The position numbers were made by a program, and so were the translations under genes. 64,000 nucleotides of DNA from Geodermatophilus sp. DSM 45219 (lineage in GTDB: Bacteria; Actinomycetota; Actinomycetes; Mycobacteriales; Geodermatophilaceae): assembly GCF_900104025.1 (NCBI RefSeq), contig NZ_FNIQ01000010.1:38918-102917 (forward strand), written 5' to 3'. The notes below the pieces were generated by a model, which made no database searches, was not told where the DNA came from, and saw nothing but the letters and a program-made list of their open reading frames with translations. Within the stretch, counting starts at the first letter, position 1. Every line of letters begins with the position of its first letter. Of the stretch, positions 46,349 to 53,557 are shown piece by piece.

Positions 46349-46388
46349 ATGGTCCGTCAGGACCACCTGACTGTCAAGGTGGCCTGAC
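46349..46388 (-). promoter_or_regulatory. Promoter with palindrome filling the spacer (HTH gene)
   Basis: On the minus strand a perfect TTGACA (46377-46372) is followed 17 nt later by GACCAT (46354-46349), then the start codon 6 nt on. The 17-nt spacer is almost entirely the palindrome GTCAGG-TGGT-CCTGAC (46371-46356). A further GTCAGG half-site lies upstream of the -35 (46388-46383). A bound repressor would block RNA polymerase directly. Confidence 0.65.
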
Positions 46389-46396
46389 GCGAGGGC

Positions 46397-48031
46397 TCAC
46401 CGGATGCGCTGCACCCGCGTCTCGTCGAAGACGGGCTCGGCCGACTCGTAGACCCGGCCGTCGGCGCCGAAGACCAGGAAGCGGTCGAAGGAGCGGGCGA
46501 ACCAGCGGTCGTGGGTGACGGCGAGGACCGTGCCCTCGAAGGCGGCCAGCGCCTCCTCGAGCGCCTCGGCCGAGAGCACGTCGAGGTTGTCGGTCGGCTC
46601 GTCGAGCAGCAGTAGCGTCGCCCCGGACAGCTCCAGCAGCAGCACCTGGAAGCGGGCCTGCTGCCCGCCGGACAGCGTCCTGAAGAGCTGGTCCCCCTGA
46701 CCGGCGAGCCCGTACCGGCGCAGCGCGGCCATCGCCCGGCCGCGGTCGACGCCTTCTCGATGCCCAGGGCCGCCCTGCGGCTCGCCGTGCCACAGCAGGT
46801 CGACCAGCGTGCGGTCCAGCCACTCCGGATGGGCGTGGGTCTGCGCGAAGGAGCCGGGGACGACGCGGGCGCCGAGCCGCCACGCGCCGGTGTGCGCGAC
46901 GTCCTGGCCGGCCAGCAGCCGGAGGAAGTGCGACTTCCCCGCCCCGTTGGCACCGAGGACGCCGACCCGGTCGCCGAACCAGACCTCCAGGTCGAACGGC
47001 CGCATCAGGCCGGTGAGCTCCAGCTGCTCGGCCATGACCGCGCGGACACCGGTGCGACCACCGCGCAGCCGCATCGCGACCTCCTGCTGCGGCGGCCGGT
47101 CCGGCGGCGGTCCGGCCGCCTCGAACTTCGCCAGCCGGGTCTGCATGGCCCGGTAGCGGGAGGCCATGTCGGGTGAGTTGGCCGCCTGCTGCTGCAGCGT
47201 GCGCACCAGCTCGACCAGCCGCGCGTGCTCCTCGTCCCAGCGCCGGCGCAGCTCGGCCATCCGCTCGTGCCGCGCCGACCGGGCCGCGGCGTACCCGGCG
47301 AACCCGCCGCCGTGCACCCACGCCGTCCCACCCTCGACGGTGACCACCCGGTCGGCGACCCGGGCCAGCAGCTCCCGGTCGTGGCTGACGAACAGCACCG
47401 TCTTGCGGGTCTCCAGCAGCCGCTCCTCCAGCCAGCGCTTGCCGGGGACGTCGAGGTAGTTGTCCGGCTCGTCGAGCAGCAGCACCTGGTCCGGGCCGCG
47501 CAGCAGCGCCTCCAGCGCCAGCCGCTTCTGCTCCCCGCCGGACAGCGTGGACAGCTCGCGGTACTTGCAGCGGTCGTGGGGCACGCCGAGCGCCGCCACC
47601 GTCACCGCGTCCCAGGTGACCTCGGCCTCGTAGCCACCGACGTCCCCCCACTCCCCCAGCGCGTCGGCGTAGGCCAGTTGCGCGGCGTCGTCGTCGGTCT
47701 CCATGAGGGTGAGCTCGGCGGCTTCCACCGCCTCCCAGGCGCGACGCACCGCCGGGGGCGCGAGCTCGACGAGGAAGCGCTGGACGGTCGTGTCGTCGCG
47801 GACCGACCCGATGAACTGGCGCATCACGCCGAGGCCGCCGCTGCGGGCGACCGACCCCTCCTCGGGCACCAGGTCTCCCGCGACGATCCGCAGCAGCGTC
47901 GTCTTCCCGGCCCCGTTCTCGCCCACCAGCGCGGCACGGGCACCCTCCCCGACCCGGAAGGAGACGCCGTCGAGCAGCACCCGGCCGTCGGGGAGGGTGT
48001 GCCGCACCCCGGTCACGTCGACGAAGCCCAC
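46397..48031 (-). CDS. ABC-F family ATP-binding protein
   Basis: 544 residues with two ABC cassettes and no membrane domain, so it probably acts on ribosomes. First cassette: VGENGAGKTTLLRIVAGDL, STLSGGEQKRLALEALL, LLLDEPDNYLDVPGKRW. Second: VLGANGAGKSHFLRLLAGQD, LSGGQQARFQVLLLELSG, LLLDEPTDNLDVLSAEAL. The second Walker A ends in Ser-His instead of Ser-Thr. The linker after 240 is charged and helical (ERMAELRRRWDEEHARLVEL). It could be translational or antibiotic-protection type; which cannot be told from sequence. Confidence 0.9.
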   Translation of the reverse strand: MGFVDVTGVRHTLPDGRVLLDGVSFRVGEGARAALVGENGAGKTTLLRIVAGDLVPEEGSVARSGGLGVMRQFIGSVRDDTTVQRFLVELAPPAVRRAWEAVEAAELTLMETDDDAAQLAYADALGEWGDVGGYEAEVTWDAVTVAALGVPHDRCKYRELSTLSGGEQKRLALEALLRGPDQVLLLDEPDNYLDVPGKRWLEERLLETRKTVLFVSHDRELLARVADRVVTVEGGTAWVHGGGFAGYAAARSARHERMAELRRRWDEEHARLVELVRTLQQQAANSPDMASRYRAMQTRLAKFEAAGPPPDRPPQQEVAMRLRGGRTGVRAVMAEQLELTGLMRPFDLEVWFGDRVGVLGANGAGKSHFLRLLAGQDVAHTGAWRLGARVVPGSFAQTHAHPEWLDRTLVDLLWHGEPQGGPGHREGVDRGRAMAALRRYGLAGQGDQLFRTLSGGQQARFQVLLLELSGATLLLLDEPTDNLDVLSAEALEEALAAFEGTVLAVTHDRWFARSFDRFLVFGADGRVYESAEPVFDETRVQRIR

Positions 48032-48210
48032 CCCGCCATCGTCCGGACGTCGGCAACCGCATTGCCCGCCGGGCGCGACGGCGGGGACGTCTGGGGCGGC
48101 TGGGGACGGGACCCGCAGGCCGGGCGGCGGGTCGGCGCGCAGGTGCCGGGTGCGGGACGGCGGCGCCCTACGGTCCGCTCCGGACCACCCGCCTCCGAAG
48201 GAGCACCACC

Positions 48211-49035
48211 ATGACCCCGCCCGTCCAGGCGCCGTACCAGCCGTACCCGCCGTTCCAGCCGGAGCCGCCCCGCAAGGGGTCGGGGCTCGCCATCGCCTCG
48301 ATGGTGCTCGGCATCATCGCGCTGCTGCTCAGCTGGATCCCGATCGTGAACTACCTCGCCGCGGTCCTGGCCGTCGTCGCCCTCGGCCTGGGCATCCCGG
48401 CGCTGCTGCGCGCCCGCCGCGGCGTCGCCGGCGGCCGGGGTCTGGCCATCACCGGGCTGGTGACCTCGGTCGTCGCCCTCGTCCTGGTGGTCGTGACCCA
48501 GCTCCTCTTCTCGGCGGTCATCGACGAGGTGGAGCGCAGCCTGGACGAGGAGACCGGCAGCGCGGCGGCCCCCGAGCTGGCCCAGCCCGCGACCGAGGGT
48601 GAGGCGGCCCCGGCCGCCGAGGTCGTCCCCCTCGGCACCCCGGCCCGGGTCGGCGACTACGAGGTCACCGTCGACTCCGTCGAGCTCGACGCGAACGCCT
48701 CCGTGGCAGCCGCCAACGAGTTCAACGAGGCGCCGGCCGGCCAGTACGTCGTCACCCAGCTGACCGTCACCTACACCGGCACCGAGGAGGGCATGCCCGG
48801 CTGGGACCTGTCCGCGGTGTTCCACGGCAGCGACGCCCGCCAGTACAGCGACGCCGAGTGCATGGCCGTGCTCGCCGACGACGCGCTGGACGCCCCCACC
48901 CTCAACCCGGGCGGGACCGACACCTTCCAGTTCTGCATGGACGTCCCGGCCCAGGCCATCGCCGGCGGCCAGCTGTCCGTCGAGCCCACCGTGAGCTTCG
49001 ACAGCGACGAGCGGGTCTTCTACGCCGTCCAGTGA
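48211..49035 (+). CDS. DUF4190/DUF4352-type membrane lipid-facing protein
   Basis: 274 residues. A Pro/Tyr-rich cytoplasmic start (QAPYQPYPPFQPEPPRKGSG), two helices typical of DUF4190 (LAIASMVLGIIALLLSWIPI, ITGLVTSVVALVLVVVTQLL), then an extracellular domain resembling DUF4352 (PARVGDYEVTVDSVELDANA, QYVVTQLTVTYTGTEEGMPG, FCMDVPAQAIAGGQLSVEP). The extracellular part is an immunoglobulin-like fold seen on many actinobacterial surfaces. Function unknown. ATG 48211 with GAAGGAG upstream. Terminator at 49051. Confidence 0.75.
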   Translation: MTPPVQAPYQPYPPFQPEPPRKGSGLAIASMVLGIIALLLSWIPIVNYLAAVLAVVALGLGIPALLRARRGVAGGRGLAITGLVTSVVALVLVVVTQLLFSAVIDEVERSLDEETGSAAAPELAQPATEGEAAPAAEVVPLGTPARVGDYEVTVDSVELDANASVAAANEFNEAPAGQYVVTQLTVTYTGTEEGMPGWDLSAVFHGSDARQYSDAECMAVLADDALDAPTLNPGGTDTFQFCMDVPAQAIAGGQLSVEPTVSFDSDERVFYAVQ

Positions 49036-49050
49036 CCTCTGCACGGCAGC

Positions 49051-49086
49051 GCCGGCCGGTCGCCCTCCATCGGGCGGCCGGCCGGC
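49051..49086 (+). terminator. Hairpin after the DUF4190/DUF4352 gene
   Basis: GCCGGCCGGTCGCCC (49051-49065) and GGGCGGCCGGCCGGC (49072-49086) pair over 15 bp with one G-U pair and a 6-nt loop, 16 nt after the stop. Confidence 0.75.
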
Positions 49087-49194
49087 GTCGTCGTGTCGGG
49101 CGAGCGTCGTGTCAGCCGACGATGACCCTGGTCGGCTTCCGCGTCGGCGTCCGCTCCTCGCTCGCCGGCGCTCGCTGCGATGCTCCCCCGGCTG

Positions 49195-49389
49195 TCAGCC
49201 GACGGAGAGCAGCCGCTCCCGGGCCAGCCGCTCCACCATCTCCGGCAGCGCCGTGGCCGGTACCCCGCTGAGGTCCTGACGGCAGGTGCGGACCACGGTG
49301 CCGATGACCTGGGGCCGCAGGCTCGCCCGGAACTCGTCGGCGAGTCGGGTCACCGCCTGCTCGACGGCGGGGTCGTCGGTCAGCGTCAT
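49195..49389 (-). CDS. Small three-helix bundle protein
   Basis: 64 residues: DDPAVEQAVTRLADEFRASL, VIGTVVRTCRQDLSGVPATA, LPEMVERLARERLLSVG. The spacing of helices fits the small three-helix bundle dimerisation domain common in actinobacteria. ATG 49389 has GGAGG eight bases upstream; the open frame to 49494 is not needed. It is divergent from the phosphoribosyltransferase-hydrolase gene and shares the DosR-like box. Confidence 0.65.
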   Translation of the reverse strand: MTLTDDPAVEQAVTRLADEFRASLRPQVIGTVVRTCRQDLSGVPATALPEMVERLARERLLSVG

Positions 49390-49477
49390 GCGGGGGCGCC
49401 TCCGTGCGCTCGGGATCAGGGCACGCCGGCACCCTCGGCACCGGCCGTCCAACGGTGACCGGCGGAGGCCGGGCGCA

Positions 49478-49497
49478 CCAGGGACGAAGGTCACTGG
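49478..49497. promoter_or_regulatory. DosR-like palindrome
   Basis: CCAGGGAC-GAAG-GTCACTGG is an 8+4+8 inverted repeat with one mismatch. The central 14 nt (GGGACGAAGGTCAC) match 11 of 14 positions of the mycobacterial DosR box GGGACTWWAGTCCC. It lies 72 nt upstream of the hydrolase-fusion start, just ahead of a TTGCGA -35-like hexamer (49510), a usual activator position. The mycobacterial homologue of that gene (Rv0571c) belongs to the DosR regulon. Confidence 0.55.
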
Positions 49498-49568
49498 CGC
49501 AACCCCCTGTTGCGAATCGTGTCCTGACGGTACGAGGGTGAGCGTGGGACCGACGCGAGGAGGTACCC

Positions 49569-50906
49569 GTGCCGTTCCAGGACCGCAGGGACGCGGGCCG
49601 GCAGCTCGGCCGCCGCATGGCGTCGCTGGCCGGCCGCGGGATCGTGGTGCTCGGGCTCCCGCGCGGTGGGGTCCCGGTGGCCGCCGAGGTGGCCCGGGCG
49701 GTGGGCGCCCCGCTCGACGTCGTCCTGGTGCGCAAGCTCGGCCTGCCGTCCCGCCCGGAGCTGGCGATGGGCGCGGTCGGCGAGGACGGCGTGGTCGTCG
49801 TCAACGACGACGTCCTGCGGGCCGCCCGGGTCGACGCGGCGACGTTCGCCGACGTGGAGCGGCGGGAGCGCGCGGAGCTGGAGCGGCGGGCGCACGCGTT
49901 GCGCGGCGACCGGCCGCGGCTGACCCTCGAGGGCCGGACGGCGGTGGTCGTGGACGACGGCGTCGCGACCGGGGCGACTGCACGGGCCGCCTGCGCGGTG
50001 GTCCGGGCGCACGGTGCGGCGCGGGTGGTGCTCGCCGTCCCGGTCGCCTCGCCGCGGGCGCTGCACGAGATCGCCCCGGTCGTCGACGAGGTGGTCTGCC
50101 TGGAGAGCCCGCAGCGCTTCACCGCGGTCGGGCAGGCCTACGAGGACTTCCGGCCGACCGGGGACGACGAGGTGCTCGCGCTGCTGCAGCGTCCGGCCCC
50201 CGTGCCGCGGGACACCCCCGGCCCGCGGGACGACGACGTGGTCGCCGCGGCGGGCCCGGACGGGCTGCCCGGGCACCTCACCGTCCCCGGGCACGCCGGT
50301 GGGCTGGTCGTCTTCGCGCACGGCAGCGGCAGCGGCCGGCACAGCCCCCGCAACCGGGCGGTCGCCGAGGTGCTGCAGCGCGCGGGGCTGGCCACGCTGC
50401 TGGTCGACCTGCTCACCCCGGCCGAGGAGGCCGCGCGCGGCCCGGTGTTCGACGTCGCCCTGCTGGCCCGCCGGCTGACCTCGGTCGCCCGCTGGGCGGC
50501 GGGCGAGCCGGCCTGTGCCGACCTGCCGCTGGGCTACCTGGGCGCCAGCACCGGCGCCGCGGCGGCGCTGGCCGCCGCGGCCGGTGACCCCACCGTGCGC
50601 GCGGTGGTCTGCCGGGGCGGGCGGCCCGACCTGGCCGGTGCCGCGCTGGCCGACGTCCGCGCGCCGACGCTGCTCGTCGTCGGCGGCCACGACCAGCAGG
50701 TGCTCGAGCTCAACCGGGAGGCGCAGACCCGGCTGCGGTGCACCAACCGGCTGGCCGTCGTCCCCGGCGCCTCGCACCTGTTCGAGGAGCCGGGCACGCT
50801 GCAGGCGGTCGCGGAGCTCGCCCGCGACTGGTTCGCCACCCACCTGACCGCGGCCGCCGTTCCGGCGCCGCCGGCCCGGCGGCGGGTCGATCAACCGGCG
50901 GAGTAG
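49569..50906 (+). CDS. Phosphoribosyltransferase-alpha/beta hydrolase fusion
   Basis: 445 residues. The first 215 are a type I phosphoribosyltransferase-like domain (IVVLGLPRGGVPVAAEVARA, KLGLPSRPELAMGAVGEDG and the PRPP loop VVVDDGVATGATARAACAV). Residues about 225-430 are a dienelactone hydrolase-like domain with nucleophile in GYLGASTGAAAALAAAAGD (GASTG), Asp in the VVGGHDQQVLEL region and His in VVPGASHLFEEPGTLQAVAE. The fusion parallels mycobacterial Rv0571c. Its substrate is unknown. GTG 49569 with GAGGAGG upstream. Confidence 0.88.
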   Translation: MPFQDRRDAGRQLGRRMASLAGRGIVVLGLPRGGVPVAAEVARAVGAPLDVVLVRKLGLPSRPELAMGAVGEDGVVVVNDDVLRAARVDAATFADVERRERAELERRAHALRGDRPRLTLEGRTAVVVDDGVATGATARAACAVVRAHGAARVVLAVPVASPRALHEIAPVVDEVVCLESPQRFTAVGQAYEDFRPTGDDEVLALLQRPAPVPRDTPGPRDDDVVAAAGPDGLPGHLTVPGHAGGLVVFAHGSGSGRHSPRNRAVAEVLQRAGLATLLVDLLTPAEEAARGPVFDVALLARRLTSVARWAAGEPACADLPLGYLGASTGAAAALAAAAGDPTVRAVVCRGGRPDLAGAALADVRAPTLLVVGGHDQQVLELNREAQTRLRCTNRLAVVPGASHLFEEPGTLQAVAELARDWFATHLTAAAVPAPPARRRVDQPAE

Positions 50907-51316
50907 ACGTTGTCCCCGGCCCGTGTGGCGGCCACGGCGTCCTGCAGCAGGGCGGTGAGCGCCTCGTGGTCGACGCGGTCGAGGGAGGTGAACCGGATGC
51001 AGCTCTTCCCGCACGACACCCGCCCGAGCCGGTCGGCGCGCGCCTCGGCCAGGTGGGCGCCGTCGACCACCGCGCAGACGTAGAGCGACAGGTGCCGCTT
51101 CTGCGCGGCGAGCGCGATCAGCGGCCAGGTCGTCGTCTCCCTCGCCGACCGCGGCCGGTACGGCATGAGCCCGTACCCGAGCATCCGGCCGGAGCCGACG
51201 GGGACCACCTGCCGGTCGATGCCCGGCGCGGCCGCGGTGACCAGCGCGTCGACCCGGCGCAGCTCGGCCTCGCGCGGCCCGGCGGCGGCGAACCACTCCT
51301 CGACCTCCGCGGACAC
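50891..51316 (-). CDS. DUF1801-type protein
   Basis: 141 residues. AEVEEWFAAAGPREAELRRV, DALVTAAAPGIDRQVVPVGS, GRMLGYGLMPYRPRSARETT, LSLYVCAVVDG and SCGKSCIRFTSLDRVDHEAL match the YdhG/DUF1801 fold, related to frataxin-like/IscU-like proteins. The function is unknown. The end overlaps the hydrolase-fusion gene by 16 nt on the opposite strand. Confidence 0.75.
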   Translation of the reverse strand: MSAEVEEWFAAAGPREAELRRVDALVTAAAPGIDRQVVPVGSGRMLGYGLMPYRPRSARETTTWPLIALAAQKRHLSLYVCAVVDGAHLAEARADRLGRVSCGKSCIRFTSLDRVDHEALTALLQDAVAATRAGDNVYSAG

Positions 51317-51323
51317 GGTCGCC

Positions 51324-51446
51324 TCAGCCCAGCGCGATCGACAGCACCGTCGCCGCGGCGGTGACCAGCAGCGCGACCACCAGCACCGTGGCGACCAGCC
51401 GCCGCCGTCGGGCCGCGTCGGGACCGCCGGCCCCGCCCATCCCCAT
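51324..51446 (-). CDS. 40-residue single-pass membrane protein
   Basis: ATG 51446 gives 40 residues: a Gly-rich start (GMGGAGGPDAA), RRRR, then a clean hydrophobic helix VATVLVVALLVTAAATVLSI ending at Leu-Gly. The Arg block at the cytoplasmic side gives an inside-start orientation. It lies between the DUF1801 gene and a methyltransferase gene, with 7 and 30 nt gaps. There is no strong ribosome binding site (GTG 51449 could also start it). No family recognised. Confidence 0.45.
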   Translation of the reverse strand: MGMGGAGGPDAARRRRLVATVLVVALLVTAAATVLSIALG

Positions 51447-51476
51447 CACGGTCGGCACGCTACCGCCGGGGGTCCG

Positions 51477-52058
51477 TCACGAGCAGCTGCGCCGCCCCCA
51501 CAGCAGGGTGTCCAGCGCGGTCCCGACCGGCGTCTCGCGGCGGACCTGCTCCAGCCGGTCGACGTCGAGCAGCCCGGCCACCGGGGCCAGCCGCGCGACG
51601 CTGTGCAGGATGGCCGGGTCCTGCGGGCCGCCGACGCCGTGCGCCACGTTGTCGGCGTCGTGGCCGAGGACGAGCAGCCGCCCGCCGGGCCGCAGCCAGC
51701 CGACCGCGCGGCGCAGCAGGTCGGTGGCCTCGGCCCCCGGCAGGTGCAGGTAGGCGACGAGCACCAGGTCCAGCGACGCCGGCGGGGCGTCCCAGCCGCG
51801 GACGTCGGCGGTCACCCAGGTCACCCGGTCGGCCCCCGGCCGGGCCCGCCCGCGAGCCAGCCCGGCGGCGGAGAAGTCGACCGCCGTCACCCGCCAGCCG
51901 CGCCCGGCCAGCCACAGCGCGTGCCGCCCCTCCCCTGCCGCCAGGTCGACCGCGTCGCCGGGCGGGACGTCCCCGAGCAGCTCGGCCACCAGCGCGTTCG
52001 GGTCGCCCGACCACTGCTGCTGCGCGGCGTAGCGCGCGTCCCAGTCCGCTGCCTGCAC
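51477..52058 (-). CDS. Class I SAM-dependent methyltransferase
   Basis: 193 residues. DWDARYAAQQQWSGDPNALV at the start, then the SAM motif AVDLAAGEGRHALWLAGRGW, VTAVDFSAAGLARGRARPG, ADVRGWDAPPASLDLVLVAY and HLPGAEATDLLRRAVGWLRPG match the small thiopurine/TehB-like group. The LAAGEGRHA motif I is intact. Substrate unknown. GTG 52058 starts at the usual place; the open frame to 52376 is a shadow. Confidence 0.85.
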   Translation of the reverse strand: MQAADWDARYAAQQQWSGDPNALVAELLGDVPPGDAVDLAAGEGRHALWLAGRGWRVTAVDFSAAGLARGRARPGADRVTWVTADVRGWDAPPASLDLVLVAYLHLPGAEATDLLRRAVGWLRPGGRLLVLGHDADNVAHGVGGPQDPAILHSVARLAPVAGLLDVDRLEQVRRETPVGTALDTLLWGRRSCS

Positions 52059-52189
52059 GCACCGCAGTCTTCCATCGCTGGACCGCCGCGGCGCTGAGCT
52101 GCGCTCCTCACGCCGGGTCACGGGCGCCGGGCGGGATCCACCCGGACGGGCGACCCGTTCCGGGATGCCGCCCCGGCCCGGCCGCGGCG

Positions 52190-52309
52190 GTGGGCGTGCG
52201 CCCGTCGTCGTCCGGCGGCGCCGCTCCGGTGGCCGCTGCGGCCGGCCTGCTGGTCCTCGCGGCGGGCGCGCTGGTGGCCGCCGGACGGTCCCGGGCCGGC
52301 CGGCTCTGA
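52190..52309 (+). CDS. Possible small membrane peptide (doubtful)
   Basis: A frame of 39 codons ending in a hydrophobic stretch AAAAGLLVLAAGALVAAG and basic end RSRAGRL, typical of a membrane anchor, followed at once by a strong terminator. There is no good start codon or ribosome binding site upstream; GTG 52190 is only a possibility, and it could be the remnant of a longer gene. Confidence 0.25.
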   Translation: MGVRPSSSGGAAPVAAAAGLLVLAAGALVAAGRSRAGRL

Positions 52310-52315
52310 CCGCAC

Positions 52316-52350
52316 GGGGCCGGGCACTCCGCTGCGGGGTGCCCGGCCCC
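52316..52350 (+). terminator. Hairpin terminator
   Basis: GGGGCCGGGCAC (52316-52327) and GTGCCCGGCCCC (52339-52350) form a perfect 12-bp stem. It follows the doubtful small frame directly and lies 50 nt before the winged-helix gene, so something upstream is probably transcribed. Confidence 0.7.
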
Positions 52351-52399
52351 CGGCTGCGCCGCCCACCGTTCGTCACACCGCGCTGGCAGGCTCCCGCGC

Positions 52400-53461
52400 A
52401 TGACCACGGCCCGCGACCTCGCGCTGCTCCGGCTGGTGGCCCAGCGGGTCGCCGGCCCGCCGCCGGCCTCCCCCGCCGAGGCGGTCCGCCTGCTCACCTG
52501 CGTGCAGGGGCAGGACCTGCCCGGCGCGCTGACCTCGGTGGCGCTGCGGACGGCGCAGCGCACGCGGGCCGGGGTGGAGGCGGCACTGGACGCCGGGGAG
52601 GTGGTCCGCTCCTGGCCGATGCGCAGCACGCTGCACCTGGTGCCCGCCGAGGACCTGCACTGGCTGCTGGAGCTGTGCGGCCCGCGGGTGCTGGCGGGTG
52701 CGGCCCGGCGGCGGGCGGTGCTCGGCCTCACCGAGGACGACACGGAGCGGGCGCGCGAGCTGGTCACCGCGGCGCTGACCGGGGGCCGGCGCTGCAGCCG
52801 CACGGAGCTGCTCGCCGCCCTGGCCGACGGCGGGGTCGCCACCACCGGCCAGCGCGGCTACCACCTGCTCTGGTTCCTCTCGCAGACCGGCACCCTCTGC
52901 CTCGGGCCGATGGACGGCGGGGAGCAGGCGTTCGTGCTGCTCGACGAGTGGGTGCCCGCGCCGCGGCGGCTCGACCGGGACGCCGCGCTGGCCGAGCTCG
53001 CGCTGCGCTACTTCCGCGGGCACGGGCCGGCCACCGTCGCCGACCTCGCGCGGTGGGCCGGGCTGCCGATGGGCGACGTCCGCGCCGGGGTGGCGGCGGT
53101 CCGCGACCGGCTGGCCGCGGTCGAGGTCGAGGGCCGCGAGCACCTCGTGGCGCCGGAGACCGCCGACCTGCTCGCCGAGCACCGCGCGCAGGCCGCCGGG
53201 CTGTTCCTGCTCCCCGGCTTCGACGAGTTCGTCCTCGGCTACGCCGACCGCAGCTGCGCCGTCCCGCCCGAGTTCGCCGACCGGATCGTGCCCGGCGGCA
53301 ACGGCGTCTTCCGGCCGACCGTCGTCCACCGGGGGCGGGTGCTCGGCACCTGGGGCTGGCAGGGGCGCGGGGCGAAGCGGACTGTCGCCGCGACCCCGTT
53401 CACCACGTTCCCCGACGAGGTCGCGGCCGCCATCCCCGAGGCGGCCGCCGGGCTGCCCTGA
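52400..53461 (+). CDS. Winged-helix DNA-binding protein (AlkZ/YcaQ superfamily)
   Basis: 353 residues of the HTH_42 superfamily. RLLTCVQGQDLPGALTSVAL contains the QxQ motif that in the glycosylase members contributes the catalytic residues. RSWPMRSTLHLVPAEDLHWL and TGQRGYHLLWFLSQTGTLCLG follow, then the C-terminal wing FLLPGFDEFVLGYADRS. Characterised relatives are DNA glycosylases acting on crosslinked or alkylated bases, sometimes in antibiotic clusters. Whether this one is an active glycosylase is not known. Confidence 0.82.
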   Translation: MTTARDLALLRLVAQRVAGPPPASPAEAVRLLTCVQGQDLPGALTSVALRTAQRTRAGVEAALDAGEVVRSWPMRSTLHLVPAEDLHWLLELCGPRVLAGAARRRAVLGLTEDDTERARELVTAALTGGRRCSRTELLAALADGGVATTGQRGYHLLWFLSQTGTLCLGPMDGGEQAFVLLDEWVPAPRRLDRDAALAELALRYFRGHGPATVADLARWAGLPMGDVRAGVAAVRDRLAAVEVEGREHLVAPETADLLAEHRAQAAGLFLLPGFDEFVLGYADRSCAVPPEFADRIVPGGNGVFRPTVVHRGRVLGTWGWQGRGAKRTVAATPFTTFPDEVAAAIPEAAAGLP

Positions 53462-53496
53462 TGCGGGGGACGCACCGCCGGTCGGACCCGCGCAGG

Positions 53497-53543
53497 GCCG
53501 GTCCCGCAGGACCGGCAGTGCACGAGGAACCCCGGCACTGCCG
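53497..53543. terminator. Two overlapping hairpins between convergent genes
   Basis: GCCGGTCC-CGCA-GGACCGGC (53497-53516) shares its right arm with a second stem CGGCAGTGC / GCACTGCCG (53513-53543), so only one can form at a time. Placed between the winged-helix gene and the siderophore-binding gene, they can terminate either direction. Confidence 0.6.
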
Positions 53544-53557
53544 CCGGCCGACCGCGC

